Assembly: GCF_016907455.1 (NCBI RefSeq) | Contig: NZ_JAFBCB010000001.1 | Coordinates: forward strand, 1,302,001 to 1,366,000 | Origin: Brachybacterium muris | Lineage (GTDB): Bacteria > Actinomycetota > Actinomycetes > Actinomycetales > Dermabacteraceae | Reading direction: 5' to 3' | Length of the DNA: 64,000 bases | Shown here: one piece after another, positions 1 through 13,276 of the stretch | How positions within the stretch are numbered: position 1 is the first letter of the stretch | Layout: every line of letters begins with the position of its first letter | Translations under genes and position numbers: made by a program | The notes under the pieces: model-generated | Seen by the model: the letters and a program-made list of their open reading frames with translations, nothing else | The model's database searches: none | What the model was told of the DNA's origin: nothing

Positions 1-1150
1 CGCCTACTCGGTGGTCCCGCTTCCCGGCATGACCTGGGGTGGCGCCATGGGCCTGGTGCTGCTGGAGGGCGTGATCATCCTGCTGCTGGTGCTCACCGGC
101 TTCCGCAAGGCCGTGTTCGATGCCGTGCCGCCGTTCCTGAAGACCGCGATCGCCGTGGGCATCGGCCTGTTCATCGCCTTCCTGGGCCTGTACAACGCCA
201 AGTTCGTAACCACGGCCACCGGCACCCCGGTGCAGCTGGGCAACGACGGCTCCCTCACCGGGTGGCCCACCTTCGTCTTCGTCACCGGGCTGCTGCTGAT
301 GTTCGTGCTGTGGGTGCGCAAGGTGCCCGGCGCGATCCTCATCTCGATCGTCTTCGCCACGGTGCTGGCGATCGTGCTGGAGAGCGTGCTGAAGCTCGGT
401 GCGTTCGCCCCGGCCGGTGCCGATGGTGAGGGCAACCCCGGTGGCTGGGCCATGAACGTGCCCACCATCAGCGAGTTCCCGATCCAGGTGCCGGACTTCG
501 CCACCCTGTTCACCGTTGATCCGATCGGTGGCATCACCGCGGCCGGCGTGATCGGTGCGACCGTGATCGTGTTCTCGCTGCTGCTGGCGGACTTCTTCGA
601 CACCATGGGCACCATGGTGGGCGTGGCCTCCGGTGCAGGCCTGGTCGACGAGACCGGTGACATCCCCCGCTCCCAGCGCATCCTGGTGGTCGACTCGGTG
701 GGCGCGATCGCCGGCGGCATCGGCGGCGTCTCCTCCAACACCAGCTTCGTGGAGTCCACCTCCGGTGTCGCCGAGGGTGCGCGCACGGGCCTCGCCTCCG
801 TGGTGGTGGGCATCGCCTTCCTGCTGACCACGTTCCTGTCACCGCTGGTGGCCCTGGTGCCCTACGAGGCAGCCACGCCGGCCCTGGTGATGGTGGGCTT
901 CCTGATGATGACCCAGGTCACCGACATCGACTTCACCGATGTCGAGGTGGCGGTGCCGGCGTTCTTGACCATCATCCTGATGCCCTTCGCCTACTCGATC
1001 ACCGTGGGCATGGGCGCCGGGTTCATCATGTTCGTGCTGATCCGCGTGATCCGCGGTCGCGCGAAGGACGTGCACTGGCTGATGTACCTGGTGGCCGCGC
1101 TGTTCATCGCCTACTTCCTGCGCGGGGGCATCGAGAGCCTGCTGCTGTGA
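1..1150 (+). CDS. NCS2-family purine (xanthine/guanine/hypoxanthine-type) permease, 3' part
   Basis: The gene is open from the first bases of the window, so its 5' end is missing; about 382 residues are visible. It is almost entirely hydrophobic, with roughly ten membrane segments. The stretch DFFDTMGTMVGVASGAG at 596-646, followed by SNTSFVESTSGVAEGARTG, is the signature of the AzgA/PbuG branch of NCS2 nucleobase:cation symporters. These import hypoxanthine, guanine or adenine across the cytoplasmic membrane. Family membership is clear; the exact purine cannot be read from the sequence. It ends at TGA 1148-1150 and faces serC tail to tail. Confidence 0.9.
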   Translation, partial: AYSVVPLPGMTWGGAMGLVLLEGVIILLLVLTGFRKAVFDAVPPFLKTAIAVGIGLFIAFLGLYNAKFVTTATGTPVQLGNDGSLTGWPTFVFVTGLLLMFVLWVRKVPGAILISIVFATVLAIVLESVLKLGAFAPAGADGEGNPGGWAMNVPTISEFPIQVPDFATLFTVDPIGGITAAGVIGATVIVFSLLLADFFDTMGTMVGVASGAGLVDETGDIPRSQRILVVDSVGAIAGGIGGVSSNTSFVESTSGVAEGARTGLASVVVGIAFLLTTFLSPLVALVPYEAATPALVMVGFLMMTQVTDIDFTDVEVAVPAFLTIILMPFAYSITVGMGAGFIMFVLIRVIRGRAKDVHWLMYLVAALFIAYFLRGGIESLLL

Positions 1151-1432
1151 CCGCAGCCGCCTGACGGGGGGCCAGGCACCTGCCCGCGGCAGGGGGACGT
1201 CTCCTGCCCCCCCCCGCAGGCGGGCTGGACGGCGGAGAGAGCGGACCGGCTGGCAGCAGTGGATGCGCTTCTCGAACACGGGACTGCGCTGCGCGGTCAT
1301 GATCGCCTTCGAGAGAACTCTCGACGCCCACGGGATCGAGATCCCCGTGTAGCGGTTGGCCTTCGCCACCGAGGTGGAGCCCCCATCTTCGTCACCGACC
1401 CGGGGACGGAACCTGCCAGGGCGACGCTCTGA
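1151..1432. other. Intergenic stretch between convergent genes, possible gene remnant and weak hairpin
   Basis: No intact gene is seen. A G/C hairpin (ggcagggg at 1188-1195, ctcctgcc at 1201-1208) could act as a terminator for the permease, but there is no T-run. A plus-strand frame closing with TAG at about 1350 reads WQQWMRFSNTGLRC and then FERTLDAHGIEIPV. It looks like the C-terminus of a real protein but has no start or upstream continuation, so it may be a decayed gene end. This is inference only. Confidence 0.3.
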
Positions 1433-2626
1433 CTAGCCGATGGCATCCAGGACGTGGTCCAGGGTTGCGATGAGCGCCTGGACGTCCTGCGGTGGGACTG
1501 CCGGGAACGTTGCGATGCGCAGCTGATTGCGACCCAGCTTGCGGTAGGGCTCGATGTCCACCACCCCGTGAGAGCGCAGCAGAGCGGTGATCGCGGTGGC
1601 GTCGATGTGCTCGGCCACGTCCAGGGTGACGACCACCTGGGAACGGGCGGCAGGGTCGGTGACGAACGCGGTGATCTCCTCGCGCCGATCTGCCCACGCG
1701 TACAGCAGGCCGCTGGTCTCCCGGGTGCGAGCGTCGGCCCAGGCCAGGCCACCCTGCCGGTTCATCCATTCGATCTGCTCAGCCATCAGCACCAGGGTCG
1801 CCACCGCGGGGGTGTTGAGGGTCTGGTCCTTGCGAGAGTTCTCGAGCGCCGTGGTCAGCGAGAGGATGGAGGGGATCCAATGGGATCCTTCGGTCGCGAT
1901 CCGCTCTGCGCGCTGGATCGCGGCGGGGGAGAGGACCGCGAGCCACAGACCGCCGTCGGAGGCGAAGGCCTTCTGCGGGGCGAAGTAGTACGCATCCGCC
2001 TGCGTGGGGTCGAACATCACCCCGCCGGCCGCGGAGGTGGCATCGATCAGCACCAGCTGGTCGTTCCCCGCATCTCCGGGACGACGCACGGGAGCCATCA
2101 CCCCGGTCGAGGTCTCGTTCTGCGCCCAGGCATAGGCATCCACGTCGTCCCTGGGCACTGGTTCGGGCAGCTGCCCGGGCTCAGCACGGATGACCTCGGG
2201 CTCCTGCAGGTGAGGCGCCGCCGCGACCTCGTTCGCGAACTTCTGGGAGAACTCGCCACACACCAGGTGCTCAGAGCGCCGTTGCACGAGGCACAGTGCA
2301 GCGATGTCCCAGAAGGCGGTGGACCCGCCGTTGCCGAGCACCACCTCGTACCCCTCAGGCAGGGAGAACAGATCTCCGAGTCCCTCTCGTACACGGCCGA
2401 CCACGTGCTTCACCGGTGCCTGACGGTGAGAGGTTCCCAGGATGGTGGTCGCCCCGGCAGCGAGTGCCTGAACCTGTTCGGCGCGCACGCGGGACGGGCC
2501 GGAGCCGAACCGGCCGTCCGCAGGCAGCAATGAGCGGGGGAGCTCCAGCTCACGGATCCTGGCCGAGACGGCCTCACGACGATCCCGAGCGCTGTGATCG
2601 GTAAGAGCAGTGGTGATGTCGGACAT
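1433..2626 (-). CDS. serC: Phosphoserine aminotransferase
   Basis: PLP-dependent transaminase of the serine pathway: 3-phosphohydroxypyruvate plus glutamate gives O-phosphoserine. The 397-residue protein matches the actinobacterial SerC branch in length. The N-terminal part has DGRFGSGPSRVR (37-48) and the GTSHRQAPVK substrate loop (64-73). GNGGSTAFWD (98-107) binds the cofactor phosphate. DATSAAGG (195-202) precedes FAPQKAF, where K219 should be the Schiff-base lysine. The ATG at 2626 lies just downstream of a -10-like TAGGAC on the minus strand, so the transcript may have almost no leader. It is divergent from menG with a 120-nt gap. Confidence 0.93.
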   Translation of the reverse strand: MSDITTALTDHSARDRREAVSARIRELELPRSLLPADGRFGSGPSRVRAEQVQALAAGATTILGTSHRQAPVKHVVGRVREGLGDLFSLPEGYEVVLGNGGSTAFWDIAALCLVQRRSEHLVCGEFSQKFANEVAAAPHLQEPEVIRAEPGQLPEPVPRDDVDAYAWAQNETSTGVMAPVRRPGDAGNDQLVLIDATSAAGGVMFDPTQADAYYFAPQKAFASDGGLWLAVLSPAAIQRAERIATEGSHWIPSILSLTTALENSRKDQTLNTPAVATLVLMAEQIEWMNRQGGLAWADARTRETSGLLYAWADRREEITAFVTDPAARSQVVVTLDVAEHIDATAITALLRSHGVVDIEPYRKLGRNQLRIATFPAVPPQDVQALIATLDHVLDAIG

Positions 2627-2746
2627 CGTGTCCTACTCGCGGTCCAGGGGCCGGCCCGTGCCGGTTGCCGCTCCATGGTGCCAGCACCGGTGTCGATGGC
2701 ACGTCCTGGTCCGGGTGCTGGGCGTATCTCTGGCAGGATCGGGGGT

Positions 2747-3445
2747 ATGAGTCGTGCCGATCTGGACAAGAAGCCGTATGACGTCGCCGGGATGTTCGAT
2801 GCCGTAGCGCGCCGCTACGACCTGATGAACGATGTCGCCGCTCTGGGCCAGGTGGGGATGTGGCGTGACAAGATGGTCGACGGCCTCGAGCTGGCGCCCG
2901 GGCAGACGGTGCTCGACCTCGCGGCCGGCACCGGTACATCTTCCGCCGCAATCGCGCGCGCGGGAGCTCGCGTGGTGGCTGCCGACTTCTCCCTGGGAAT
3001 GATGACCGAGGGCAGGCGTCGAGGGGCGCCGGTGCCGTTCGTCGGTGCAGACGCACAGCACTTGCCCTTCCAGGACGATTCCTTCGATGCCGCCGTGATC
3101 AGCTTCGGGCTGCGCAATGTGCACGACCCCCGCCGCGGGCTGCAGGAGATGACCCGGGTTGTGCGCCCCGGCGGCACAGTGGTGGTGTGCGAGTTCTCCA
3201 CTCCCACCAGCCCCCTGTTCCGCACCGTGTACGAGCGGTACCTGCTGCGGGCGATGCCCGCGGCCGCCCGGGCGTTCTCCTCGAACGCTGATGCCTACGA
3301 CTACTTGGCGGAATCGATCATCGACTGGCCCTCCCAGGAGGAGCTCCGTGGATGGTTCCTCGAGGCCGGTCTGGTGCACTGCCAGTACCAGAACCTGTCC
3401 GGAGGGATCGTGGCGCTGCATCGAGGCAGGGTCCCGTCAGTCTGA
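2747..3445 (+). CDS. menG: Demethylmenaquinone methyltransferase (UbiE/MenG family)
   Basis: SAM-dependent C-methyltransferase for the last step of menaquinone synthesis. The 232-residue protein carries the family signature YDLMNDVAALGQVGMWR near the N-terminus, the SAM-binding LDLAAGTGTSS loop and FGLRNVHDPRRGLQEMTRVVRPGG in the middle. It ends in SGGIVALHRG, as MenG proteins do. The ATG at 2747 was chosen over an upstream in-frame start at 2594. Homology begins here, and a -10-like CAGGAT at 2734-2739 would place transcription start at or next to this ATG. Confidence 0.92.
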   Translation: MSRADLDKKPYDVAGMFDAVARRYDLMNDVAALGQVGMWRDKMVDGLELAPGQTVLDLAAGTGTSSAAIARAGARVVAADFSLGMMTEGRRRGAPVPFVGADAQHLPFQDDSFDAAVISFGLRNVHDPRRGLQEMTRVVRPGGTVVVCEFSTPTSPLFRTVYERYLLRAMPAAARAFSSNADAYDYLAESIIDWPSQEELRGWFLEAGLVHCQYQNLSGGIVALHRGRVPSV

Positions 3446-3523
3446 AAGTGCAGGTCAAACCCCGTTTCGCCGTCTCGCCGATGTTGATGTGGCCGAGGCC
3501 ACGCCGAAAATGGCCTTCTCGGC

Positions 3524-3552
3524 TTGACGGGGCGAGCAGAGGCCCGTAATGT
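3524..3552 (+). promoter_or_regulatory. rrn promoter P1
   Basis: TTGACG at 3524-3529 and TAATGT at 3547-3552 are separated by 17 nt, an almost consensus housekeeping-sigma promoter. It lies about 330 nt upstream of the 16S gene and is the first of two promoters in the rrn leader. Confidence 0.75.
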
Positions 3553-3677
3553 TTTTCCTCGTGCCCGGCTGAACGGCACGGCGAGAGACCAGCACTGGAT
3601 CACCCGCCGAATCGCTCACCACCAGGCACAACGGCCCACCTCCAGGGCCAGCGAGGCGCGGATCACACCGCACCGAG

Positions 3678-3706
3678 TTGACATGGAGGAGCCGGTCCCC
3701 TAAGTT
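3678..3706 (+). promoter_or_regulatory. rrn promoter P2
   Basis: TTGACA at 3678-3683 and TAAGTT at 3701-3706 are separated by 17 nt. The -35 box is perfect and the -10 resembles other actinobacterial rrn promoters. Transcription would start near 3713, about 170 nt before mature 16S. Confidence 0.8.
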
Positions 3707-3760
3707 ATAGGGGTTGCCCCGGAACGGAAGAGCCCAAGGGTTCGGAAGTCCGAGTGCGCG

Positions 3761-3781
3761 TGTTGCTTGATATCTCAATAG
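3761..3781 (+). promoter_or_regulatory. rrn leader antitermination box (boxA-like)
   Basis: TGTTGCTTGATATCT followed by CAATAG matches 16 of 21 positions of a second copy in the 16S-23S spacer at 5677-5697. Repetition of this motif in leader and spacer of one rrn operon is the usual placement of Nus-factor antitermination signals. The function is inferred. Confidence 0.5.
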
Positions 3782-3796
3782 CGTGTCTGTTTGTTG

Positions 3797-3822
3797 ATGC
3801 CATTATTTTGAATGGCATTTTT
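3797..3822 (+). terminator. Terminator-like hairpin inside the rrn leader
   Basis: ATGCCATT (3797-3804), a 6-nt loop and AATGGCAT (3811-3818) form a perfect 8-bp stem followed directly by a TTTTT run. It sits downstream of the boxA-like element and upstream of 16S. It could be an attenuator overridden by antitermination, or an RNA-processing stem. Confidence 0.5.
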
Positions 3823-3884
3823 CGGATGATTAGCAGATATGAATTTGCTGGTTGTTTGTTTGAATGCTGGGATTTTTTCTATGT

Positions 3885-8810
<4,926 letters not shown>

Positions 8811-8923
8811 TTCACTTGTGTGATTGTTTGTCTGTGTGTTCGCGTCCACTGTGTGGTTCTTGGGAAACAACTGCTTGCATGGCCCCTAGTGGGTTGTGTT
8901 GGGGGCTGGTTGGGTCTCGTTGT

Positions 8924-9042
8924 GTTACGGCGGTCATAGCGTCGAGGAAACGCCCGGTTCCATTCCGAACCCGGAAGCTAAGCTCGATTGCGCCGATGGT
9001 ACTGCACTCGGGAGGGTGTGGGAGAGTAGGTCGCCGCCGGAC
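8924..9042 (+). rRNA. rrf: 5S ribosomal RNA
   Basis: 119-nt 5S gene. The 5' GTTACGGCGGTCATAGC pairs with the 3' GGTCGCCGCCGGAC, and the internal segment CCATTCCGAACCCGGAAG is diagnostic. It lies 113 nt after 23S and completes the operon. Confidence 0.95.
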
Positions 9043-9052
9043 ATCTTCATTC

Positions 9053-9121
9053 GGGAAGGGATGAAGGAGTTGTAGCATTACCTGTTTGGGTGTGCTCCTC
9101 CTTCGTCCCTTCCCCTTTTTC
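9053..9121 (+). terminator. rrn operon terminator
   Basis: A long stem between gggaagggatgaaggag (9053-9069) and ctccttcgtcccttccc, followed by a TTTTT run ending near 9120. It is the strongest intrinsic terminator in the window and starts 10 nt after 5S. Confidence 0.9.
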
Positions 9122-10043
9122 ATGCCCAAAAGCAGTTGTGTACTGTGCCTTACGGACGGGGCTTGTGGACGGATAGTGGAATCGGCCTAGTTTTCGTGCT
9201 GCCGCTGTGGCCGGTGTCGGCGCCATAGCCCGCCCTGGCTCCAACAGCTGGAAGTCTGGGCAGGCCCAACGATCGAAAATGGAAAAGGAGCGGTTCTGGG
9301 AGGGCAACTAGATCTTTCGCTCGCATTTCGTTTTCCTGGCGGGGAGCTCGACCTTGCAACCGCTGATCCTCGCGGTCATCCAGGAGATGAGAGCGACGGC
9401 TACGCAATCGAGCGGGTGCTCTATCCTGCGCCGGCACGTCCGGATCGTTGTAGACGCCTCTCTATCGCCGCACCGCTATCGACTCTGGGAGCGCATGACC
9501 CGCATCGCTTAGCGCACCGGCACAGAACCGCTCGTCAAGGGCAAGGCCCACGGCGGGCTGCAGGGTCAACGAGGATGCCGGGCGGGTCCAGACGACGCCT
9601 GAGGGCCTTTACGCACCACGGAAGAGGGTCGCCATACTCCGTCTGCAGGGTGGCCTCGCCTATACCTCCCGGGGGGCCTGACACGATGGCGATTGTGGGA
9701 CCACGGATATCTGGCATCGCAGCGTCCCGTACTCGATACGGAGCAGGGAGCACGGAGCGCTGGTAGCCGGCGCGATGCTCGATCAGTCGCTGCTCACGCG
9801 GCCCCGGGGGTCCAAGTGACCGTGCCGTTCCACACGTTCGACATCGCGGTGGCGGGAAACTCTGGGTGGCCGTGCGAGATCTTGCGCTCGATGCGTGCGA
9901 AGGGCCCGTGCCCACCGCGGGAATCGCTGCTGTGCATAGGGCGGCCAGCAGAAGTATCTCCGCCAGCTTTACCGCGGGGGCGCTGTCCACCTCGTCCAGA
10001 ACCCCAAACGCTGTGATGGCACCCAGGGCCTCGGCTGAGGGTC
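9122..10043. other. Non-coding or decayed stretch after the rrn operon
   Basis: About 920 bases without a credible gene. Open frames on both strands have no recognisable domain, no start context and atypical composition. A minus-strand frame (9535-9990) begins with a hydrophobic stretch (LAEILLLAALCTAAIPAVG) and then loses all protein-like character. I see only sequence that looks like degraded genes. Confidence 0.5.
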
Positions 10044-10211
10044 ATGCCGGATGTGCCGCGCTTCTACATCCCGATCGGCGCGAAAGACCTGGTCGCGGTG
10101 ATCGCGGTGGGGAGCCTGCCGGACGTGGACCGCGTGACCGGCCGGATCCAGAAGATCCCCGGTGTCCTGCGCAGAGAGACGAGCCTGCTGCTGCGCAATG
10201 TCCTGGCCTGA
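10044..10211 (+). pseudogene. Probable C-terminal remnant of an Lrp/AsnC-family regulator
   Basis: The frame encodes 55 residues from an ATG at 10044. The tail VDRVTGRIQKIPGVLRRETS and LLLRNVLA resembles the end of the ligand-binding RAM domain of Lrp/AsnC regulators, which typically closes with IPGV..TETSLLLR. No helix-turn-helix region is found upstream, where the sequence looks degraded. It is therefore best read as a truncated remnant. The match rests on a short motif, so the call is tentative. Confidence 0.4.
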
Positions 10212-10265
10212 GTCGCGACCTGATCGTCCCGGTCCGGTCGGCCCGCCCGCTCTGCTGTCACACTG

Positions 10266-11413
10266 GTGACCATGCCGTCCCAGGCCACCAGCCGCCCCCG
10301 GATCCTCAGCGCCGTTCGCCTGGAGAACACCTCCTTGCTGCTCGGCCTGCTCGGCCTCGCCGTCGGCGCTGCGGTGGGTGTGAGCGGACTGTCGGAGACC
10401 AGGCCGCTGTTCGGCAACGATTCCATCGGGAACATGGCGGCCCTGGCCGCACTGGTCGCGGCCGTGGTGTCCGGGCTCATCACCCTGACCTGGGTGACCC
10501 CCGTCAACCGCCCGTGGTTCCGCAGCCTGCGCTGGTGGCGACTGCTGCTGAACGTCCTGGGGCTGACACTGCTGCACGCGATGCTCGCACTGCTCACGAC
10601 GCTGGCGGCCTTCGCCGTCTTCCAGAACGCCTTCGAGGGGTGGCACTGGACCGCTGGGCCGGAGCGTTCTGGGTGGCGGCCGCCGGCGGGCTGTGGGGGT
10701 ACATCACTGCCTCCAGCGCCATGTCGCTGACCACCCACTCGCTCTCGGTGCTGCTTCTGTTTCTCCTGGGAGCCGGCGCACTGTCCAGTGCGTCCAGTGC
10801 CTCGGAACCTCGCTGGTGGGACCTGCACTTCTCGGCACTGGGCACCTCCTCGGACTTCTCCGGCCTCACCTTCAACATGACCCTGCTGGTCACCGGTATC
10901 GCCCTGACCACTGTCGGCGACTTCCTGGCGCACGACCTCGGTGTGTGGGCGGTCGGCGCCGGAGAACGCGCCTGGAAGGTGACGGCGGTACGAGCCGCGA
11001 TGCTCTCGTTCGGGGTGCTGGTGGCGCTGGTGGCTCTGATCCCGGTGGACGTGAACAAGGAATGGCATGACACCGCCGCGCAGTCCCTGGTGCTGGTGTT
11101 CGCCGTGGCCCTGGTGTCGTTCCCGATCATGTTCCGGCGCATGACCGGCAGCTTCCAGGCGGTCACGCTGGTGATCGCGGCCCTGCTGGTGATGCTGCTG
11201 GTCCTGTACGAGGGCGTGGACTACCTCAACACCACCGCCTTCGAGATGGGGGCGGGGGCAGCGGTGTTCCTGTGGCTGCTGCTGTTCATCCGAACGGTGA
11301 CCGCTGCGGTGGAGGAACTGCCGCACACGACGTCCGAGGTGGCACGGGCCCCCGGAGCCGAGGCGGTCGAGCCGGTGCCGTCGACCGACCGAGCTGTTAC
11401 GTCCGAATCCTGA
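10266..11413 (+). pseudogene. DUF998-type multi-pass membrane protein, interrupted by a frameshift
   Basis: Two overlapping frames join into one protein of about 382 residues. The first (GTG 10266 or ATG 10272) encodes membrane segments up to NAFEG near 10640. The second continues with DRWAGAFWVAAAGGLWGYI and runs to TGA 11413. Adding one G to the G4 run at 10637-10640 restores ...FEGVALDRWAGAF..., so a single-base deletion is the simplest explanation. About eight hydrophobic helices and the order of conserved segments suggest the DUF998 membrane family, whose function is unknown. Sequencing error cannot be excluded. Confidence 0.65.
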
Positions 11414-11536
11414 TGAACCTCGGTGCGGTCGCCTACAGCGAGCCGTGAGTGCAGTCACGGAAGGGGCGGTTACCGACCCGTACGGGGGTAGGGGTCACTT
11501 ATCGTTGTCGATCGATACCACCCACAGAGACGACGG

Positions 11537-13276
11537 ATGTGCTACGTGGCTGAGAACAGCAAGAGCGACAGCGGCCAGGGGGGCGGCGAGAAGCGCGCCG
11601 ACGACGATCGATACGCTGATCGCCCGCGCGCTCGACAGGGCGAGTACCAGCGCCGTGACAGCGGCGACAGGGCGCGCAGGGACGACCGGACACCGAGGTC
11701 CGGCAATCGGGGAAAGGACGGCGAGCGCAAGCAGTACGGCGCCCGCGATCGAGATCGCAAGCCCTACGGTGACCGCAAGCCCTACGGTGACCGCAGCAAT
11801 GAGGGTGGCCGGAAGTCCTACGGGGACCGCAGCACTGACAGCGATCGCAAGCCTTATGGCGATCGGAAGTCCTACGGTGACCGCAAGCCCTACGGCGACC
11901 GCAGCGACGAGGGTGGCCGGAAGTCCTACGGCGAACGCCGCGGGGGTACCGGATCCAGCAACTGGGGCCCTCGTTCGGCGCGTGAGGACCGCCCGCGGTC
12001 GGTGGGGGATCACCCCGGCACTGCGCGCCACCGTGACTACCAGCCCACGGACGGCTCTCGCCCGCGCCGGGACGGCGCAGCGCAGCGTGGCGAGCGCCGC
12101 TTTGATGACCGTCCACGGCGCGATGGCGGCGACAAGCGTCGCTTCGACCGCAAGAACGACCGCGGCCCGGACCGCGGTCGTCGGGACGACGACGGTCGAG
12201 GACGCTTCGACCGTCGGGACGACCGTGGTCAGGACCGACGCCGGGACGACCGAGGCGCCGACCGACGCCGGGACGACCGAGGCGCCGACCGACGCCGGGA
12301 CGACCGAGGCGCGGACCGTCGTCGCGACGAGGACCGCCGCTCCTACCGCCCGGGTGAGCCGGAGCGCTCGACCCGTCCGTTTGAGCCGCAGATCCCTGCG
12401 GGGATCACCGGCCGGGAGCTGGACGTCGATGCCCTCGACGAGCTGAAGGGCCTGAACCGTGAGACGGCCGAACGGGTCGCCAAGCACATGGTCGCCGCCT
12501 TCGCCCTGGAGGCGGAGAACCCGGAGGCGTCGCAGAACCATGCCAAGTACGCCGCCCGTATCGGAGGGCGCATCGGCGTGGTCCGCGAGACCTACGGGAT
12601 CCTGGCCTACCGCGCCGGCGACTACGCCACCGCGGTCCGTGAGCTGCGGACCGCGCTGCGGATCACCGGACGCTGCGACGTGCTGCCGATGATCGCCGAT
12701 TCCGAGCGCGGGCTGGGTCGTCCCGAACGGGCTCTCGACCTCGCCGCGTCCGACGATGCCTCGGGGATGGGGGCCGATGCCGCGATCGAACTGATGATCG
12801 TGGTGGCCGGCGCCTACGCCGACACCGGAGACATCCAGACCGCGCTGCGCACCCTGGAGATCCCGGCACTGCGGCACAAGGTGGACGGCCGCTGGCAGGT
12901 GCGGCTCTGGGTCGCTTACGCCGACCTGCTGGAGCGAGCGGACCGCACCGACGAGGCGCGCCGCTGGCTGACCCTGGCCGCCGACACCGATACCGAGGGA
13001 CTCACCGACGCTGCAGAGCGGCTTGGCCGGCCCACCCCGTCCCAGGCCCCCGAGCCCTCATGGGAGGACGACGAGCAGATCCTCGTGGTCGATGCCTTCG
13101 AGGAGGAGATCGATGAGGGGCAGGAGCCCGAGACCCAGGATCCTTCAGAGCAGGAGCCCGGAGACGAGCAGGAGCCCGAGCCCAAGGAGCCCTCAGAGAC
13201 CGAGGACGGTGACGAGCCGCAGGCTGAGCCCGAGCTGGTGACCACCCCTGATTCTGCTGCGGAGGATGCTCGATGA
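11537..13276 (+). CDS. Tetratricopeptide-type protein with Arg/Asp-rich disordered N-terminus
   Basis: A 579-residue protein in three parts. Residues 1 to about 275 are low complexity and rich in R, D, G and Y. They include repeated KPYGDR/KSYGDR units (11759-11938) and three tandem DRRRDDRGA units from a 27-bp repeat (12233-12313). Residues about 290-500 are alpha-helical TPR-like repeats (YGILAYRAGDYATAVRELRTALRI). The C-terminus is acidic (E/P-rich). The same gene type opens the HAD-tlyA-nadK cluster in other actinobacteria (Rv1691 in M. tuberculosis). Function unknown; the basic region suggests RNA or ribosome contact (inference). GTG 11546 (VAENSKS) is an equally good start. The stop overlaps the next ATG. 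Confidence 0.8.
   Translation: MCYVAENSKSDSGQGGGEKRADDDRYADRPRARQGEYQRRDSGDRARRDDRTPRSGNRGKDGERKQYGARDRDRKPYGDRKPYGDRSNEGGRKSYGDRSTDSDRKPYGDRKSYGDRKPYGDRSDEGGRKSYGERRGGTGSSNWGPRSAREDRPRSVGDHPGTARHRDYQPTDGSRPRRDGAAQRGERRFDDRPRRDGGDKRRFDRKNDRGPDRGRRDDDGRGRFDRRDDRGQDRRRDDRGADRRRDDRGADRRRDDRGADRRRDEDRRSYRPGEPERSTRPFEPQIPAGITGRELDVDALDELKGLNRETAERVAKHMVAAFALEAENPEASQNHAKYAARIGGRIGVVRETYGILAYRAGDYATAVRELRTALRITGRCDVLPMIADSERGLGRPERALDLAASDDASGMGADAAIELMIVVAGAYADTGDIQTALRTLEIPALRHKVDGRWQVRLWVAYADLLERADRTDEARRWLTLAADTDTEGLTDAAERLGRPTPSQAPEPSWEDDEQILVVDAFEEEIDEGQEPETQDPSEQEPGDEQEPEPKEPSETEDGDEPQAEPELVTTPDSAAEDAR
11759..11938 (+). repeat. In-frame 18-bp-type repeats coding for KPYGDR/KSYGDR
   Basis: Imperfect copies of AAGCCCTACGGTGACCGC recur in the N-terminal coding region, interspersed with two longer blocks coding for EGGRKSYG. 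The repeats keep the reading frame and probably vary in number between strains. Confidence 0.75.
12233..12313 (+). repeat. 27-bp tandem repeat, three copies
   Basis: Units 12233-12259, 12260-12286 and 12287-12313 are identical or nearly so and encode DRRRDDRGA. The period is nine codons, so copy-number change would keep the frame. Confidence 0.85.

Noticed and set aside
11759..12313. Repeats in the TPR gene as a CRISPR array
   Set aside because: The repeats are in frame, contiguous or nearly so, and lack unique spacers.
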